DNA of 64,000 nt from Pinguiococcus pyrenoidosus (taxonomy: Eukaryota > Sar > Pinguiophyceae > Pinguiochrysidales > Pinguiochrysidaceae), in contig JAAMXY010000028.1 in NCBI GenBank assembly GCA_019677205.1, positions 1 through 64,000 of the forward strand, in the 5' to 3' direction. The notes beneath the pieces are model-generated. The model saw only the letters and a program-made list of their open reading frames with translations, did not search any database and was not told where the DNA came from. A program made the position numbers and the translations under genes. Each line of letters opens with the position of its first letter. Within the stretch, counting starts at the first letter, position 1. Of the stretch, positions 46,711 to 57,717 are shown in pieces.

Positions 46711-47066
46711 AAAAAATGGAGGAGCCGTCGCGCAGTTGCGAGTCGTCGGAAAAGGACGGGCATCACGTTTGGACAGAGAGACGATGAACGCTGCGCCATC
46801 TTCGCTGCGGACCTTGCGGGACGCCAGCTGTACAGCCTTGTAGATCGAAGTGATGGCTGCTTCTGTTTCTTATCCGTAATCGATGGGATGGGCATCCCTT
46901 GACGACAGGATGGGCATCCCTTGACGACAGGATGGGCATCCCTGGACGACAGGATGGGCATCTCTTTCCAGAGGATGTGCATGTCTCGACACACTGGCAC
47001 AGGGTGGGCATCTCTTTGCAAAGGATTCACCCAGAAACGAACTCAAGGATAGTACACGTCTCGTGA
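46711..47066. other. Convergent spacer with 22-bp repeats (GOST-like / glycosyltransferase)
   Basis: 356 bp, unusually long for a convergent spacer here. It holds the tandem repeat at 46886-46971 and a related, diverged unit near 47005-47020. No gene supported. Confidence 0.5.
46886..46971. repeat. 22-bp tandem repeat, four copies
   Basis: Unit of 22 bp beginning ggatgggcatccctt. The first three copies are nearly identical and the fourth changes after ggatgggcatc. Copies abut without spacers, so it is not a CRISPR array. Confidence 0.9.
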
Positions 47067-50000
47067 TCATCTTTCGCTGAGCACAACTTCCTGGGAAGAA
47101 TAGAGTGCGGACGCGACTCGATAGTACGTCTCGTATCGCTGCATCCACTTGTCCATCTTCTCCTGTCGTACGAAGCACGTCGGCGTCAGTCGACGTTCCA
47201 AGCAGCTACCCTTCGTTCCGTCTTCCTATTCGTACCTGAGCCGGGTTTTGACAAGGGCAGGGCAGCTGATTCTGCATATCCCTCCGCAGTATTTTGGCTT
47301 CCGCGCTCAGTCCAGGCGCCAGGAAGAAGCGTGCACCGAGTTGCAAAGCCGCCCAGATGAGCAGCGAGCCACCAAGCTGTGCATGGAAGCCGAACGGTGT
47401 TCGGTGTTAGGAAAACGCTAGCTCATCTTAAGAATCATGGCAGTTGGCGCGGCGCTACCGAGAATTGGTCCAGCTCTTCCGCAAAGCGAAGATGAACAGA
47501 CGGGTGCGGAAGCATCTTATCCACGAACAACGAGGCGCCAGCGAAGGGCAGCGTCCCAGCGATATCTCCTTCCTGCGCTTTCTGCCATTCAGCCGGCTTC
47601 GATCGATTCCAAAGTCTGCCGGTGATCTCGTGAAGCTTCCAGAACGATGGCATCGAGCGATTGAGTAAGCACGGCAATGTCCTCAGGAGTCGCGCGCAAG
47701 CAGTTCCCAGCTTACCCGTGTCTTCTCCAAAGTGTTGCCTTCCAGAGCAAGTCTAACTTCTTCGTCTCGCAAAAGAGCCTCGTGGGGACACGCTCCGACG
47801 CACGCATCGACGGGGTGCCCGTGCTTTGCAAGTTGACCTTCTTTCGAGACGGCGAAGGCTGCAGCTTGATTCTGCGCCGGTTGCAAGGCCCTCGGTCGAC
47901 TGTCTATCTCCGTCAGAACTGTGGAGTCCTCGCCGATGATCTTTGCAGGAGAAAATGGATCGGCGATCAAGACGCACGTAAAACAACGCTGCATGACGGG
48001 AAGGCTCTTCGTTGGATGCATAAGGCGCGTTACCGTCGGGATGACATAGAACTTGGACGACGACTCGTTCTTGGCCGCCTTGCTCACAGAAGTTAGGGAA
48101 ATCGTTCGGGAGACTTGGTGGGACTCCAACTTGACAGACTCACGCACCTGCGTGGCACTGCGGAAGAGAGAAGCGGCGCCGTACTGGATGGCCTCTGGCG
48201 ACTTTGAGAGTGTGTGCATCCCCTCCAGCAGCCCAACCCAGCGAGTGAAGGTGTGGTCCAGCGCGAGATTGAAGAGCGCGTTCCAAGGAATCCGCCTCTG
48301 GAAGACAGGACCGATCAACCTCGGCCTTTTGTCGTCGCAGTCCTCAGATCTGCGCAATCGTACCTGAGGTCCGCAAACCACCATAACACGAGTTGCGTGG
48401 GTGCTCACTTGCACCCTCGCTCGGAGCAGTATGTCTTCAAGCTCGGCGCCAAAGAGCTCGCGCTCCACGGTCTTGGTATCCCACCTGGTGATTTCGAGTC
48501 ACAAAAGGTCTCTCGGCGTCGCGAGTTCTTCTCGAGTGTCCCAACGCACCTTGTGTACCTCGGCGCCTTCTCCCCGGCCCTCGGCTTGGAGCAAGCGTCG
48601 CTGTACATCACCAGCAGAGCAGGTCCACGCCACAGAAAGAGGCTGCGTAGCATGTTGAATAGATGGATTCTTGTCGAGCACGCTGATGTGAGCATCTGTG
48701 CTTGGCTTCCTCTCGAGGACAGTCTCAGCAGGGTAAAGGGATGGGGACGTACTTGGTTCCGATGACGGCCAGCGTCGCGTTCCTCGACGTGCTGTGCATG
48801 TCCTCTTTCAGGGAGTCTTCGAACTCGGTGTTGGCATAGGCAGTCCAGAAGTCCTTCGTGGTGATCGGCGCCGTGCATCTCGGTCCGCTCCCCGTCCACT
48901 CAAAGGTGGCACAGTAGGTACAGCCTCGTCCATCACGGCTGGCGTAAAGGCTGTACTCGCGAAGCCACATGTCTTCGCTTGCTTCTGAAAAGGTTATAGG
49001 AGTGAACCCGCTGGACACCCACAACGCATCCGTGTTTTTCTTTTGCCGCTCTATAGCTCACCGTCCCCTCGAGCAGGCAGCTGAAAGACTCCGGAGGAGT
49101 GGATCACGGTGCCGATCGTCGCGGTACCGCTGGATCGTGGCGAGTTCCATCTGCCAAACCCAAGCAAGGGGGAGGGGTCAGTCAAGCATCTCGGTGTGCC
49201 CACCGCTCTGTGCTTTGGGCACAAGCCTGGACTTTGCTGCAACCTGCTCAAGTATCTCTTCCGGCCTTGAAAATGGTAGAAGGCGCCGACACAGTAGTTG
49301 TAGGGTCGATGCGTCAAGGCTTCGTGAAGCAGCACCTCTATTCGATGTCTGCCAGCAGCTCCCACTTTTGGGTCGTAGAGCGAAGATTTTCGCATGAGAC
49401 TGCTGGTCTGCAGAAGGGGGTGCTCAAGCTTCTCGCCTCTTGCATCGTAAAGGCACGCTTGATACTCCTGCTGCACCCATGGACTGCACATTTGGCTGTT
49501 AAGTGGGCCAGTCATCACAAGCGCCTCCATCGCCCCTTCAGATCAACTCCGCCTTAGTGAACAGGCGCTCTCTCGGCCTCCCTACATCATCCCCACATGG
49601 TTTGCACCTTGTGATGACCGCTTGGTGGATTCTTCACGATAGAGTCCGAGCGAGGTCTCGTTGCTTCCACTGCGCAGCAGGTCACAAGCGTCCTGCAGGC
49701 TCGTCGATTTAAAGAGATCCGGAAACTGGGCGAAGGCCGAGCGATCAGTGCCGTACCCAGTCGATCTCATTGCTGCTGGCAGCGCAGAAGCGAGTGGCCT
49801 CTCGATCCACCAAGACCAATGCAGAGGGGCTCCTGAGAGATGCGTCGCTGACCTGGGTGGGATATCGCATAGTAATCGCCAGTCTTTGGTGCTTGCAGTT
49901 GTCCACAGGTCGTCTCTCGCTCTACCTGCACCGCTGGAAAGTACATGCTAAGATTTCGGTTGAGAATCTGGATGGAAAAGCAGCCCTCGGCACTCTCAAA

Positions 50001-51167
50001 CGCGTGTCCATCGCTGAGACCGTGTCCCAATGGACCTCTCTTTAGATGCGGACAGCCTGCGTTGTGCAACAGGCACGTCCTTGATTAGCTGCGGCTTCGA
50101 TTTGAAAGAGGCCTGTCCTATCTCGTTTGCAAACACCGCCACAGAACCTTTCCAAGCGTTCAAGGTCTGGTTTGAGATCTTGAAGATGCTCAGCTGACCG
50201 CGCAGGTACACGCGCCACTGGTCTCCGTAGCTTGGGGAGATGACGTCGAACTCTTCCAGGTCCTTGAGGAAGAAAGCAACCCCGTGAGCTGTCGATCTGG
50301 CTGGCCTTTGCTTGCCAGGCAAATCCCCACCTCTGCTGAGACGAAGCCTGCAAGGTCTGAGAAGATCATGTCGAGATCGGCGTACGCCCAGTGCGTGTAG
50401 GACGTCTCCTTTCTAGTCAAACCGGAGAAAAGCCGCCCAAAGGCCGGCTTGTACGACACGAGGAAGTACGCCTGGCGCGAATGCAATAGCGAACTTAGAG
50501 CTTCCGCCTGGATGCCACAATAGCAGGTGGGCAGTTGCATTGCACCTCCTTCTCGAAAAGACGCTGGAAGGCGCGGTACACTTCTCTGGAGCGGTGCTTT
50601 CCATCCACGAGGCTGACGAACCGGTCGATGAAGCGCTTTTGCGTCAGGCGAGTAAAGACCACGTTCCTGGGCAGATTGTTCGGAATAGTCTCCACCGCGG
50701 TGTGCACAATGTAGAAGTCGTAGGTGTGCGCATTGGTCGCACAGCTATCAGCAAAAAGAGAGAAGTAGGGCGGCAGCGTGCGGCCCAAGTAGGCAATGAA
50801 CACAGCGACGCGCTGCTCCGCCTCCTTGCCGGCTCTCCTGTTGACGTCCAAGTTGCGCCTTGGCACTGACGTGCCACCCCCCGTCGCCAAAGAAGACTCC
50901 AGGCTGTTCAGATACCTCTTCCGTAGCAATCTATCCACGGACCCCAGCAGTGGGTACCCCTCGTGCCTGGCGGCGCTGAGGCGGAGCTCGCGCAGCTCCA
51001 CGTGCGACACCTCCAGCCTGCCACCCACATACATCACGCGAGGCGCCGATCGATCCAGGTGACCTCGCTGGGTGTTCTTACCGCGTGTACAGGGCCAACT
51101 GCTGCGAAAACAGCAAGATAGCCAGGCATGTCGAGGTGGCGCCGAGGAGCAGCAAGGATCTGCGCAT
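47067..51167 (-). CDS. Large multi-exon Golgi-type glycosyltransferase (DUF6625-like plus LARGE/GT49-like regions)
   Basis: The ATG at 51167 starts a signal anchor (MRRSLLLLGATSTCLAILLF), typical of a type II Golgi enzyme. Frame-consistent exons follow: 51082-51167, 50546-51017, 50331-50471, 50148-50262 and 49926-50056, then further exons down to a probable last one ending at 47067 (TGA). The first catalytic region has VFIAYLGRTLPPYFSLFADS, FLVSYKPAFGRLF, HWAYADLDMIFSDLAGF (a DxD-type motif) and FDVISPSYGDQWRVYLRGQ, as in DUF6625-type transferases. A C-terminal region near 47.7-48.4 kb has NLALDHTFTRW and SSKFYVIPTV, similar to GT49 (LARGE-like) domains, with the usual DxD poorly kept. Exon limits below 49.9 kb are not resolved. 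Sugar and acceptor are unknown. Confidence 0.65.
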
Positions 51168-51589
51168 GGATCCAGCGGCGCCTCAGCGTCGGAAGACGCC
51201 GCGCTTCATGCCAGCAATGCTTGTGCAACTTGCAGACGCCATCGAGGTGCGATAGTTCAAGTGCAGCGTGAACAGCCTTGGTTGTCTGCGCGCTTCCCCG
51301 GATGTCCCAGAGACGGCTGAAGTGCTGAAGTGCCCCTGTAGGATGCAGGAATTGAACAATTGAACGGTAGCCGCAGCGGCCTCGTCCCGGCATTTCGCGT
51401 TTGTGACGGATGGAGATCTCCCCAAGATACTGTACAATTACAATCGATCAGAGCTATGGAGTCTACCTTTGTACTCGACTCCTTGGAAGGTACTATCTAG
51501 GTACACTCTGAGGCATAGAGGAGTACGACTACGCCAAAGATAGAGGATCGAGGAGTGTCTCTCTCTGCGCCTGTTTTGCGCCGAGAACC
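51168..51589. other. Head-to-head spacer (glycosyltransferase / GatC)
   Basis: 422 bp with no supportable gene. A modestly AT-rich part lies near 51425-51460. Confidence 0.35.
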
Positions 51590-51991
51590 ATGAGGGCCCG
51601 AGCTGTTCGTGCCTTGCGAGTTCTGTGGCCGCCGGTGCGAAGGGGCTACTTTCCCGCGGGGCCGAGCTGGAGCGTGCGCGAGCTGTATCTAGAGGAGAGC
51701 CAAGCCACGGAAGCCGCCAGTCGGGTGGAAGACCTGAAGAAAGTGTGCGAATTGGCGCATCTGCCGGTTCCGCCGGACCATGCGGGCGCGCTGCGTGAGC
51801 TAGACGCCACCTTACACAAGTGCGAGTTGCTAAAGCAGCACGAGCTTGAGGCACTGCCGGAAGATGCGGCGGCGGAGACGGAGGAAGTAGTGGCAACTCC
51901 GCTGCGGAAAGACGAAGTCGCGCAAGATCCTTTGCAAAGCTCGACAAATCTGGGAGAGGACGGCTACTTTCGAGTCCCACGCGTGCTCTGA
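51590..51991 (+). CDS. GATC: Glutamyl-tRNA(Gln) amidotransferase subunit C-like protein, organellar
   Basis: A single exon of 133 residues from the ATG at 51590. The N-terminus MRARAVRALRVLWPPVRRGY is Arg-rich and hydrophobic, as expected for a mitochondrial or plastid presequence. GatC features follow: VEDLKKVCELAHLPVPPDHA (first helix), a central helix with Leu repeats, the PLRKDEVAQDPLQ segment (family LREDEV), and the C-terminal GYFRVPRVL, the GatC hallmark. With GatA and GatB it converts Glu-tRNA(Gln) to Gln-tRNA(Gln) in organelles. GatA and GatB are not in this window. Confidence 0.85.
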   Translation: MRARAVRALRVLWPPVRRGYFPAGPSWSVRELYLEESQATEAASRVEDLKKVCELAHLPVPPDHAGALRELDATLHKCELLKQHELEALPEDAAAETEEVVATPLRKDEVAQDPLQSSTNLGEDGYFRVPRVL

Positions 51992-52153
51992 TTTCTGCTT
52001 GATTCGCTTTTTTTCTTTTGGTGATTCCTGAGTGTGTTGTTGTGTGTGCATGACTTGCGTCTGTGTCTTGTGTCGAGCGTTTTCCGCAGTGTAAGAACCA
52101 GAAACGAACGATAGAGGATGGATGTCAGCCTTCTACTGGCCGTGCAACACAGG

Positions 52154-53729
52154 CTAAGCTGCTTGGGAAGTCATCTCTGTGATGCGGGAGATGGCGCGCT
52201 TCGACGCGGTGCGCATCTCCTGCAAGGAGATGAGCGCCGGGCTCGCCACTGCGGTCTCTTCCCCCGTCGAGTAGTCCAGCCGGAAGAGCTCCGATGGGGG
52301 GGCGGCCGCTGACATCACAATGCCCACGCCGCGGTCGTACATTTGGTCAAGAAGAGTGACGAAGCGCCGCGCGTAATTGTGATCGTCTCCTTCCAGAACC
52401 GGCACGTTGTCAATGAGGATGATGTCGAAGTGGCGGCACAAGGCCTGGAAATCCGTCACGCCCATCACCGGTTCCCGGTCGCCGCAAAGGGTCTCAAAAT
52501 CGAAGCGGCAGACGCTCTTGCTGCATGCCGGCACCTTCAAGCTTCGGCCAAAGGCGACAGGGACCTCGCGCGGCCCTACTGTCTGTCCTGCCGTCAGTTG
52601 CGCAAACAAAGCGTCCATCCTGCGAGAGGGATTTGATTTGCTTAGTGCCATCGTGCGCATGAGGCATGCTCAGCGTTCTCGCAAGCAGACGGGAAGGAGC
52701 AGGAAACCCCGAAAGCCAAGGCGAACCTCTGGCGTGTTTGGGGACTCAGGGGAGTCAGATATCTGTCTTCTCCACGGAGAGCACGCCCGAGGCGGTAGTC
52801 CACCGTGCTGTTCATGTCAAAAGAGTTGTTGTGCTTGTGTAGCGTCTCGAGGAAGGGGCGGAAGTAGTCGTAGTTCAGCCCGCCCTTGTAGAGGTCCTCT
52901 GGTGCCGTGTTGCTCGTCGCCACCATCACGACCCCCTGGCGGAACATGATCTCAAAAAGCTGGCGCATCATGAGCGCATCCACGACGTCCGTGACGACGA
53001 ACTCGTCGAACGCGAGCAGCGTGTGTTCCCTTGCAAGGGCCCTCGCAACCTCGGAGATTCCGTCCTTTTCCGCCTTCAAGCTTCGCTTCTGCCTCTTCAG
53101 AATGCGGCGCACTCGCCTCGCCTCTGGAGTGATCAGCTACGCCAAGCCCCGTGTCACATCAGCACCTTAAAGCTCAGCGGAACGCTGGGCGTTCACGAGC
53201 GGAGAGAGCAGCGCACCTCGGCTTCCTTCTCCTCTTTCATGTCCAGCAGCGGCTCTTCCTCCGGCTCGGCCTGCTTCCACGCGTGGATCCGGCTGTGCAC
53301 GTCCACCATGAAGTCATGCAGATGCACCCGGCGCTTCTTGGCCAGCTGCGTGGACTCGAAGAACAGGTCCATGAGCTGCGTCTTGCCAGTGCCGACGCCC
53401 CCGTGGATGTAGATGCCCTTGGGCTTCCTCGGTGGCCTCAGCTCCTCGAGCTTCTGGTGCAGCTGCTGCAAGCGCCCCTCGTCCTTGGAAGGCACAGTCT
53501 GGATCTGCCTTTGCAGCGCGGAGAGCTCTGCCCGATGCTGTTCCAGAGACGCAGCAAAGGCAGGCAGCTTGCCCTGCAGCTGACTCAGCATGCCTACCAA
53601 GCGGAGCTGCGCCGCATCGGGAAGCAGCCGCCCGGCCGAGAGGGCCTGCTGGTACATGCGCTCCATGGCGTGAGGCTTTGGCGCTGGTATGCGCCGCCGG
53701 CCTGCGGCGTTCCCGCGTCTTATTCTCAT
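52154..53729 (-). CDS. AFG1L: AFG1-like (ZapE/LACE1) mitochondrial ATPase
   Basis: Exons 53217-53729, 52727-53121 and 52154-52619 join in frame to 457 residues. The ATG at 53729 gives a basic N-terminus (MRIRRGNAAGRRR), probably a mitochondrial signal. The AAA-type ATPase has Walker A GIYIHGGVGTGKTQLMDLFF, the FMVDVHSRIHAW motif, Walker B HTLLAFDEFVVTD and the sensor GVVMVATSNTAPEDLY. The C-terminal part matches AFG1: DFQALCRHFDIILIDNVP, NYARRFVTLLDQMYD and ISRITEM. AFG1 helps degrade mitochondrial proteins such as cytochrome-oxidase subunits. It is tail-to-tail with GatC (162 bp) and, unusually for this window, lies on the same strand as its other neighbour. Confidence 0.95.
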
Positions 53730-54160
53730 CTTTCCCTTTCACAGCGTTCACAGCGACGCTGCGTTGCATTGGGCGGACAGCGAGCGCGGCGACGAGGGAC
53801 TGGCAGCTGCCAAGAGATCACACGTGATGATGGAATCGAGTTGTCAAGATGCTGAGTGTTCGCGTGGTGGGATGCGTGAGGGTATTTGCTTGCTTGGTTG
53901 GTGTGCGTTTGGGGGGAAGCAGGGAGCGGGCTTCTTCTTTTCCAGTTGATGGGAGGGACAGGCCAAAGCTGAAAATGGTTTGCTTATTGTTCACGTCACT
54001 TCCCTTCCCTCTATGTCTGAACTCGGCAGCACCCGCCGCATTGGTTTTGAAGGTGAGCCGGCGAGTGAGACCATGCAGAATCTATTGCTACGGCTGTATT
54101 GGATCTATTGTGGCCTCGCGCAGGCGGCTGCTCCTCGGCAAGGAGACTTGACCTGCTTGC
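53730..54160. other. Spacer between two minus-strand genes
   Basis: 431 bp. A + strand open frame of 100 codons (53849-54151) starts with ATG but has no recognisable family or signal. It could be a small gene that would restore strand alternation, but the evidence is thin. Confidence 0.3.
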
Positions 54161-55135
54161 CTACCCGAGGGCGAAGCTGGACCTGCCACCGGGCGGATGA
54201 CGGACGCGGGTGCTGGATCGACCGACGTTCACCCCGCCTTCCGAGCAGAACAGGCTGGCTTGGCCGCCGGGATTCTGGGCCACCGACGCGCCGTAGCCTC
54301 CTCCGTGGTGCTCGAATCGTTCTCCGCCTTCATACTCCGGGAAGTTCATCATGACCCGGCTGTTCGTGTCCTCGCGTGACGTCCTCCTCTTCGCCGAGTA
54401 CGGCACCATACCCGACTGCTGATCAGAGGTAAAGATGCGGTTGTACGTGGATCCACCCTGCCATCGCAGCAGCGCAGAAGCGGGAATCAGCCCGAGAATC
54501 CCGCAGCTTCTTCATGCCTCGTCGAGAGCAACGCCTGCACAGGGACCTTACCGCGTCGGACTTTCGGATGATCCGCTTGCCTCGCACCCCCTCGTCCTGT
54601 GAGCCGCAAGAGAAGCCGGCGAGCGAAAGCCTCTCGTCCTGGTGCTGTCAGAAGAAGGAGTCAGCAGTCGGTTCAATCGTCGGAAGCAGGCGCGCTTCGA
54701 GACGCGGTGGTGGGACGTACCGCTGCGGTTGTCTCGGGAACCTCTGTCCGGCTCTGTCGCGGAGCACGACTCTGCCGCTGCCCGTCCGAGCCGTAGCCAC
54801 CGAAGCTGATGCTGGAGTCACTGGAGCGGCGCCGGGAACTGCGACGAGCATTGAGGTCCGGCGCGGTGTAGTCGGAGGTGCCGATCTTGTGGGACGACGG
54901 CTTCAGCGACTCCCGCTGATCCCGGCGGATCCGCCCCCCGGTGTAGCCGACCGCAAAGCTTTGGTCCTCCTAGGGCCCCCGCGTGAGAGACCGTGGTGCT
55001 CCTGCCGCATCATGTTCAAGTGCTACGTACCCCTTGGCCAGAGTCCTGGGTCCCCCAGTACTGCTGCGCATCAAAGTGCTGCGAGGTCCGCTGCGTCGCA
55101 GTCGGCTCTGAGCGCGTCGTGTCCATCGACGTCAT
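54161..55135 (-). CDS. Small disordered protein with C-terminal PPGG motif (JPT1/SPIRAL1-like)
   Basis: Three exons (55031-55135, 54721-54969, 54161-54457) all begin and end in phase 0 and join to 216 residues. The protein is low-complexity, rich in Ser, Arg, Gly and Gln, with SRRRSSDSSISFGGYG and YNRIFTSDQQSGMVPY. The C-terminus VGRSSTRVRHPPGGRSSFAL resembles the repeated motif of JPT1/HN1 (RVLRPPGGGSNFSLG) and of plant SPIRAL1 (PGGGSSLGYLFGG). An internal NPGGQASLF may be a second copy. Those proteins bind microtubules. The resemblance is short, so function is inferred. The start ATG overlaps the start ATG of the divergent RING gene. Confidence 0.65.
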
Positions 55136-57689
55136 GGCTGATGCCGAGGAGCCCAGCTGTGCGGCGCAGGAGTGCAATTCGGCCTTCGAACTCGGCAAAG
55201 ACAAAGATCGACGGTTTTTGAACTTCTGCACTCAACGTTCCGACAACGTACGCGCAGGATCGATGTGGGACAAAGAAAAGGGCGAAGACGAGGATTCAAG
55301 AGAATACTGGCATTCGCAGGGGTTTGTGGAGCGAAATTGCCGGATTTGCGGCCGAAGAGTCTGCGAAAATGAGGCTTTTGGCAACAAAAAGGCCACAGTT
55401 GACGTAGGAGAGGCAGCGGAGATGAGCGGTGGAGAGGCGGATGCGGACTTCTCGCAGGGCTCTTGTGACCAGTGCCTAGGTACGTCGGGCTTGTCCGAAG
55501 GCGAAGAGATGACAGGGCAGATCTCCTTAGGATTTCTTTTTTGGTCGTTAGCGCCTCTGAAGAACAGGCCGGTGTATGTGGAGGTGCGGCCGTGCGGGCA
55601 TCTGCTCTGCGGCGACTGTAGAAAGGACTTGTTGGTGCGTCGTACAACGTGTCAAGCCCCTCAAGCACCGCATTGACCGGCCGGGATTCCTCCCTCTGAT
55701 CAAAAGGCATTGAGGAAAAGATGCCCCTGCTGCTATGCGCCGGTCGCGGACATCTTTCATGTGGCGGGGCTGCCCGTAGCGCGGCGGAGAAAACGTGGTC
55801 CGTCCATGACCGCGGGGCCGTCCGACTCGGCTGAGGGAGAAGAGGAGCTCGGAGACGAGGATTCATTGGAAGACGGCGAAGTACAGGAGGAGGCACAAGC
55901 GGAGGCTTTGGACAAGCATAAGCACCACGACAACGACAACGACAAGGACAACTGCAACGACAAGGAGAAGGCGAAGCAGATGGAGGTGCAGCAGCCGCGA
56001 CCATATCGATGCCCTCTTTGTCGGACTTGGCGGAATCCCTCGCTTCCGCACGCCAAGCGAAAAGCCATGCCGCCTGCGCTGCAGCTCCCAAAGCCGGCTG
56101 GCATCCTCGGCGCGGCCGTTTTGCCGCTATCAGCAGCCATGCAGTCCAGAATCGACCGAAAGTCCGTCAGAAACGGCGACGTGAGTATCGAGGTGCATGG
56201 CGTCACGGTGACCAACGGCATCTACTGGCCATGCTGTCACCATTATGCTGGGCGAAGAGAGGCGACGCAGAAGACGGCCGAGCCTCCGCGGGCGCAGACC
56301 TTCGACCTCTTTCGCTTTCGTTTGCTCGATTCGGACCTGGTGAATGCCATCCATGGTCTTGACAAGCCCTACGCCGTTCAAATGCCGCGCAGCGCTGTGG
56401 AAGATGGGGATGCAATGGCGGCCGCTGCGGCACGTCGCCGAGCACAGCACAGGCCATTCGCTCGGGTGGTAAGGCGGCTGGATGGTATAAAAGCAAGCCT
56501 TGCGCGGCTCGAATCGAAGCTCCGCGGCGCACCGGTGACGTCCGGCGGTGTGGTGCTCACCGAAGAAGAGCTGAAAGCCGTGACCACGCGCTCCAGTGGG
56601 CCCCCCGACCATGACAATTCTGGACCCGCCTTTGCACCGCCGCAGAATGCGTTTTCCGATGATGATTTTAGCGAAAGTGGCAGTGACTTCGATCTTGATG
56701 CCGATCTTGATGCCGATCTTGATGCCGATCTTGATGCCGATCTTGATGCCGATCTTGATGCCGATGTTTTCAGTGGAGCTGGTTCGCAACCGTCGGCAAG
56801 CCTCCAAGCACAAAATAATGACGGAGAGACGGTGTCCATTGTGTCCGAGTCGTTCAAGGTGACCCAAAGAGCTCGAATGATTCCGGACGAGGACGATCCT
56901 GAGGTCCATCGCGATGAATCCCTCTTCGGAAATATGCAAGCTTCCGAACCTGATGGGGAGGCTGCATCCGCAGACACATTCTGGACACAGTCTCACCCCA
57001 CTGCAACTGCGGGGGACAAGACGAATGAGAGCGATCGAGCCGCGATCGCTCGGCTGGTGTTTCAGAAAAGTGAAGCCGAAGAAAAACGGCGGCGGCAAGA
57101 AGAGGTGCCGTGCATCGCAAGCGGCATGCACCCCCTGCTCCTTGGCTCATCCTCTGTGGCTCATCCCTTCTCTTCCTTTTGTTCTGCTCCTAGATCGACA
57201 ACACGCGTTCCAGCGTGAGAAATGCATTGGCGCAGGCCCTGGAGGTGGATCGGCCCACGACCTCGCAGAGCGCGGCGGCCGTCGAGCGCTTTGAACGGCT
57301 CATGTTTCGGGGAAGATCCGAGGCCAAGGGTGACCTTTCGGCGTATCAAAAGAGGGCCAAGGATTGGCTGCATGCCTTGAAAAGGGCGAGGAACTTTGAC
57401 TTGAGGTACGAAGTGTGGCCCCAGCGCGTCTCGTGTGAGGCACTGGTAACGAAGCCCAACCCGCAGGAATATGCTGCGGGAGGATCAATTCATTGAGCAC
57501 GAAATCTGCCGCGTGCCTCTCCAACGTGTTGTTCGCGAAGCGACGGAGCGGATGCGGGCATGGGCCGGCCCCAGGGCCTCACGAGAGCAAGGCGTGCCGA
57601 GCGCGGCTGGCGTGATTCTCGGCAAACGGTCTGCTGAAGAGCCGGCCACGGAGAAGCGGTCGGACTGGCGAAGGCCCCGAGTCCTCTGA
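55134..57689 (+). CDS. RING-finger protein with C-terminal TFIIS central-like domain
   Basis: Five exons (55134-55479, 55552-55634, 55707-57104, 57194-57405, 57467-57689) join in frame to 753 residues. An N-terminal zinc-binding pair (RNCRICGRRVC) precedes a RING finger split over three exons: CDQCLAPLK, RPCGHLLCGDC, and KRCPCCYAP. Another Cys pair is YRCPLCRTW. The middle is acidic with six copies of a 4-residue Asp-Ala-Asp-Leu repeat. Residues about 610-720 match the TFS2M (TFIIS domain II) pattern: IDNTRSSVRNALAQALE, YQKRAKDWLHALKRARNFDL, RNMLREDQFIEHEICRVP. This suggests a ubiquitin ligase tied to transcription. The alternative start at 55264 (MWDKEK) would avoid overlap with the divergent gene. 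It ends 28 bp from the PfkB stop. Confidence 0.75.
56691..56762. repeat. 12-bp in-frame tandem repeat, six copies
   Basis: Unit gatcttgatgcc, encoding Asp-Leu-Asp-Ala, in the acidic middle of the RING protein. Confidence 0.95.
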
Positions 57690-57717
57690 GATTGCATCAG
57701 CACAAGCATGGCCTCGG

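Noticed and set aside
46886-46971. Tandem 22-bp repeats as a CRISPR array
   Set aside because: Copies abut without variable spacers, and the genome is eukaryotic.
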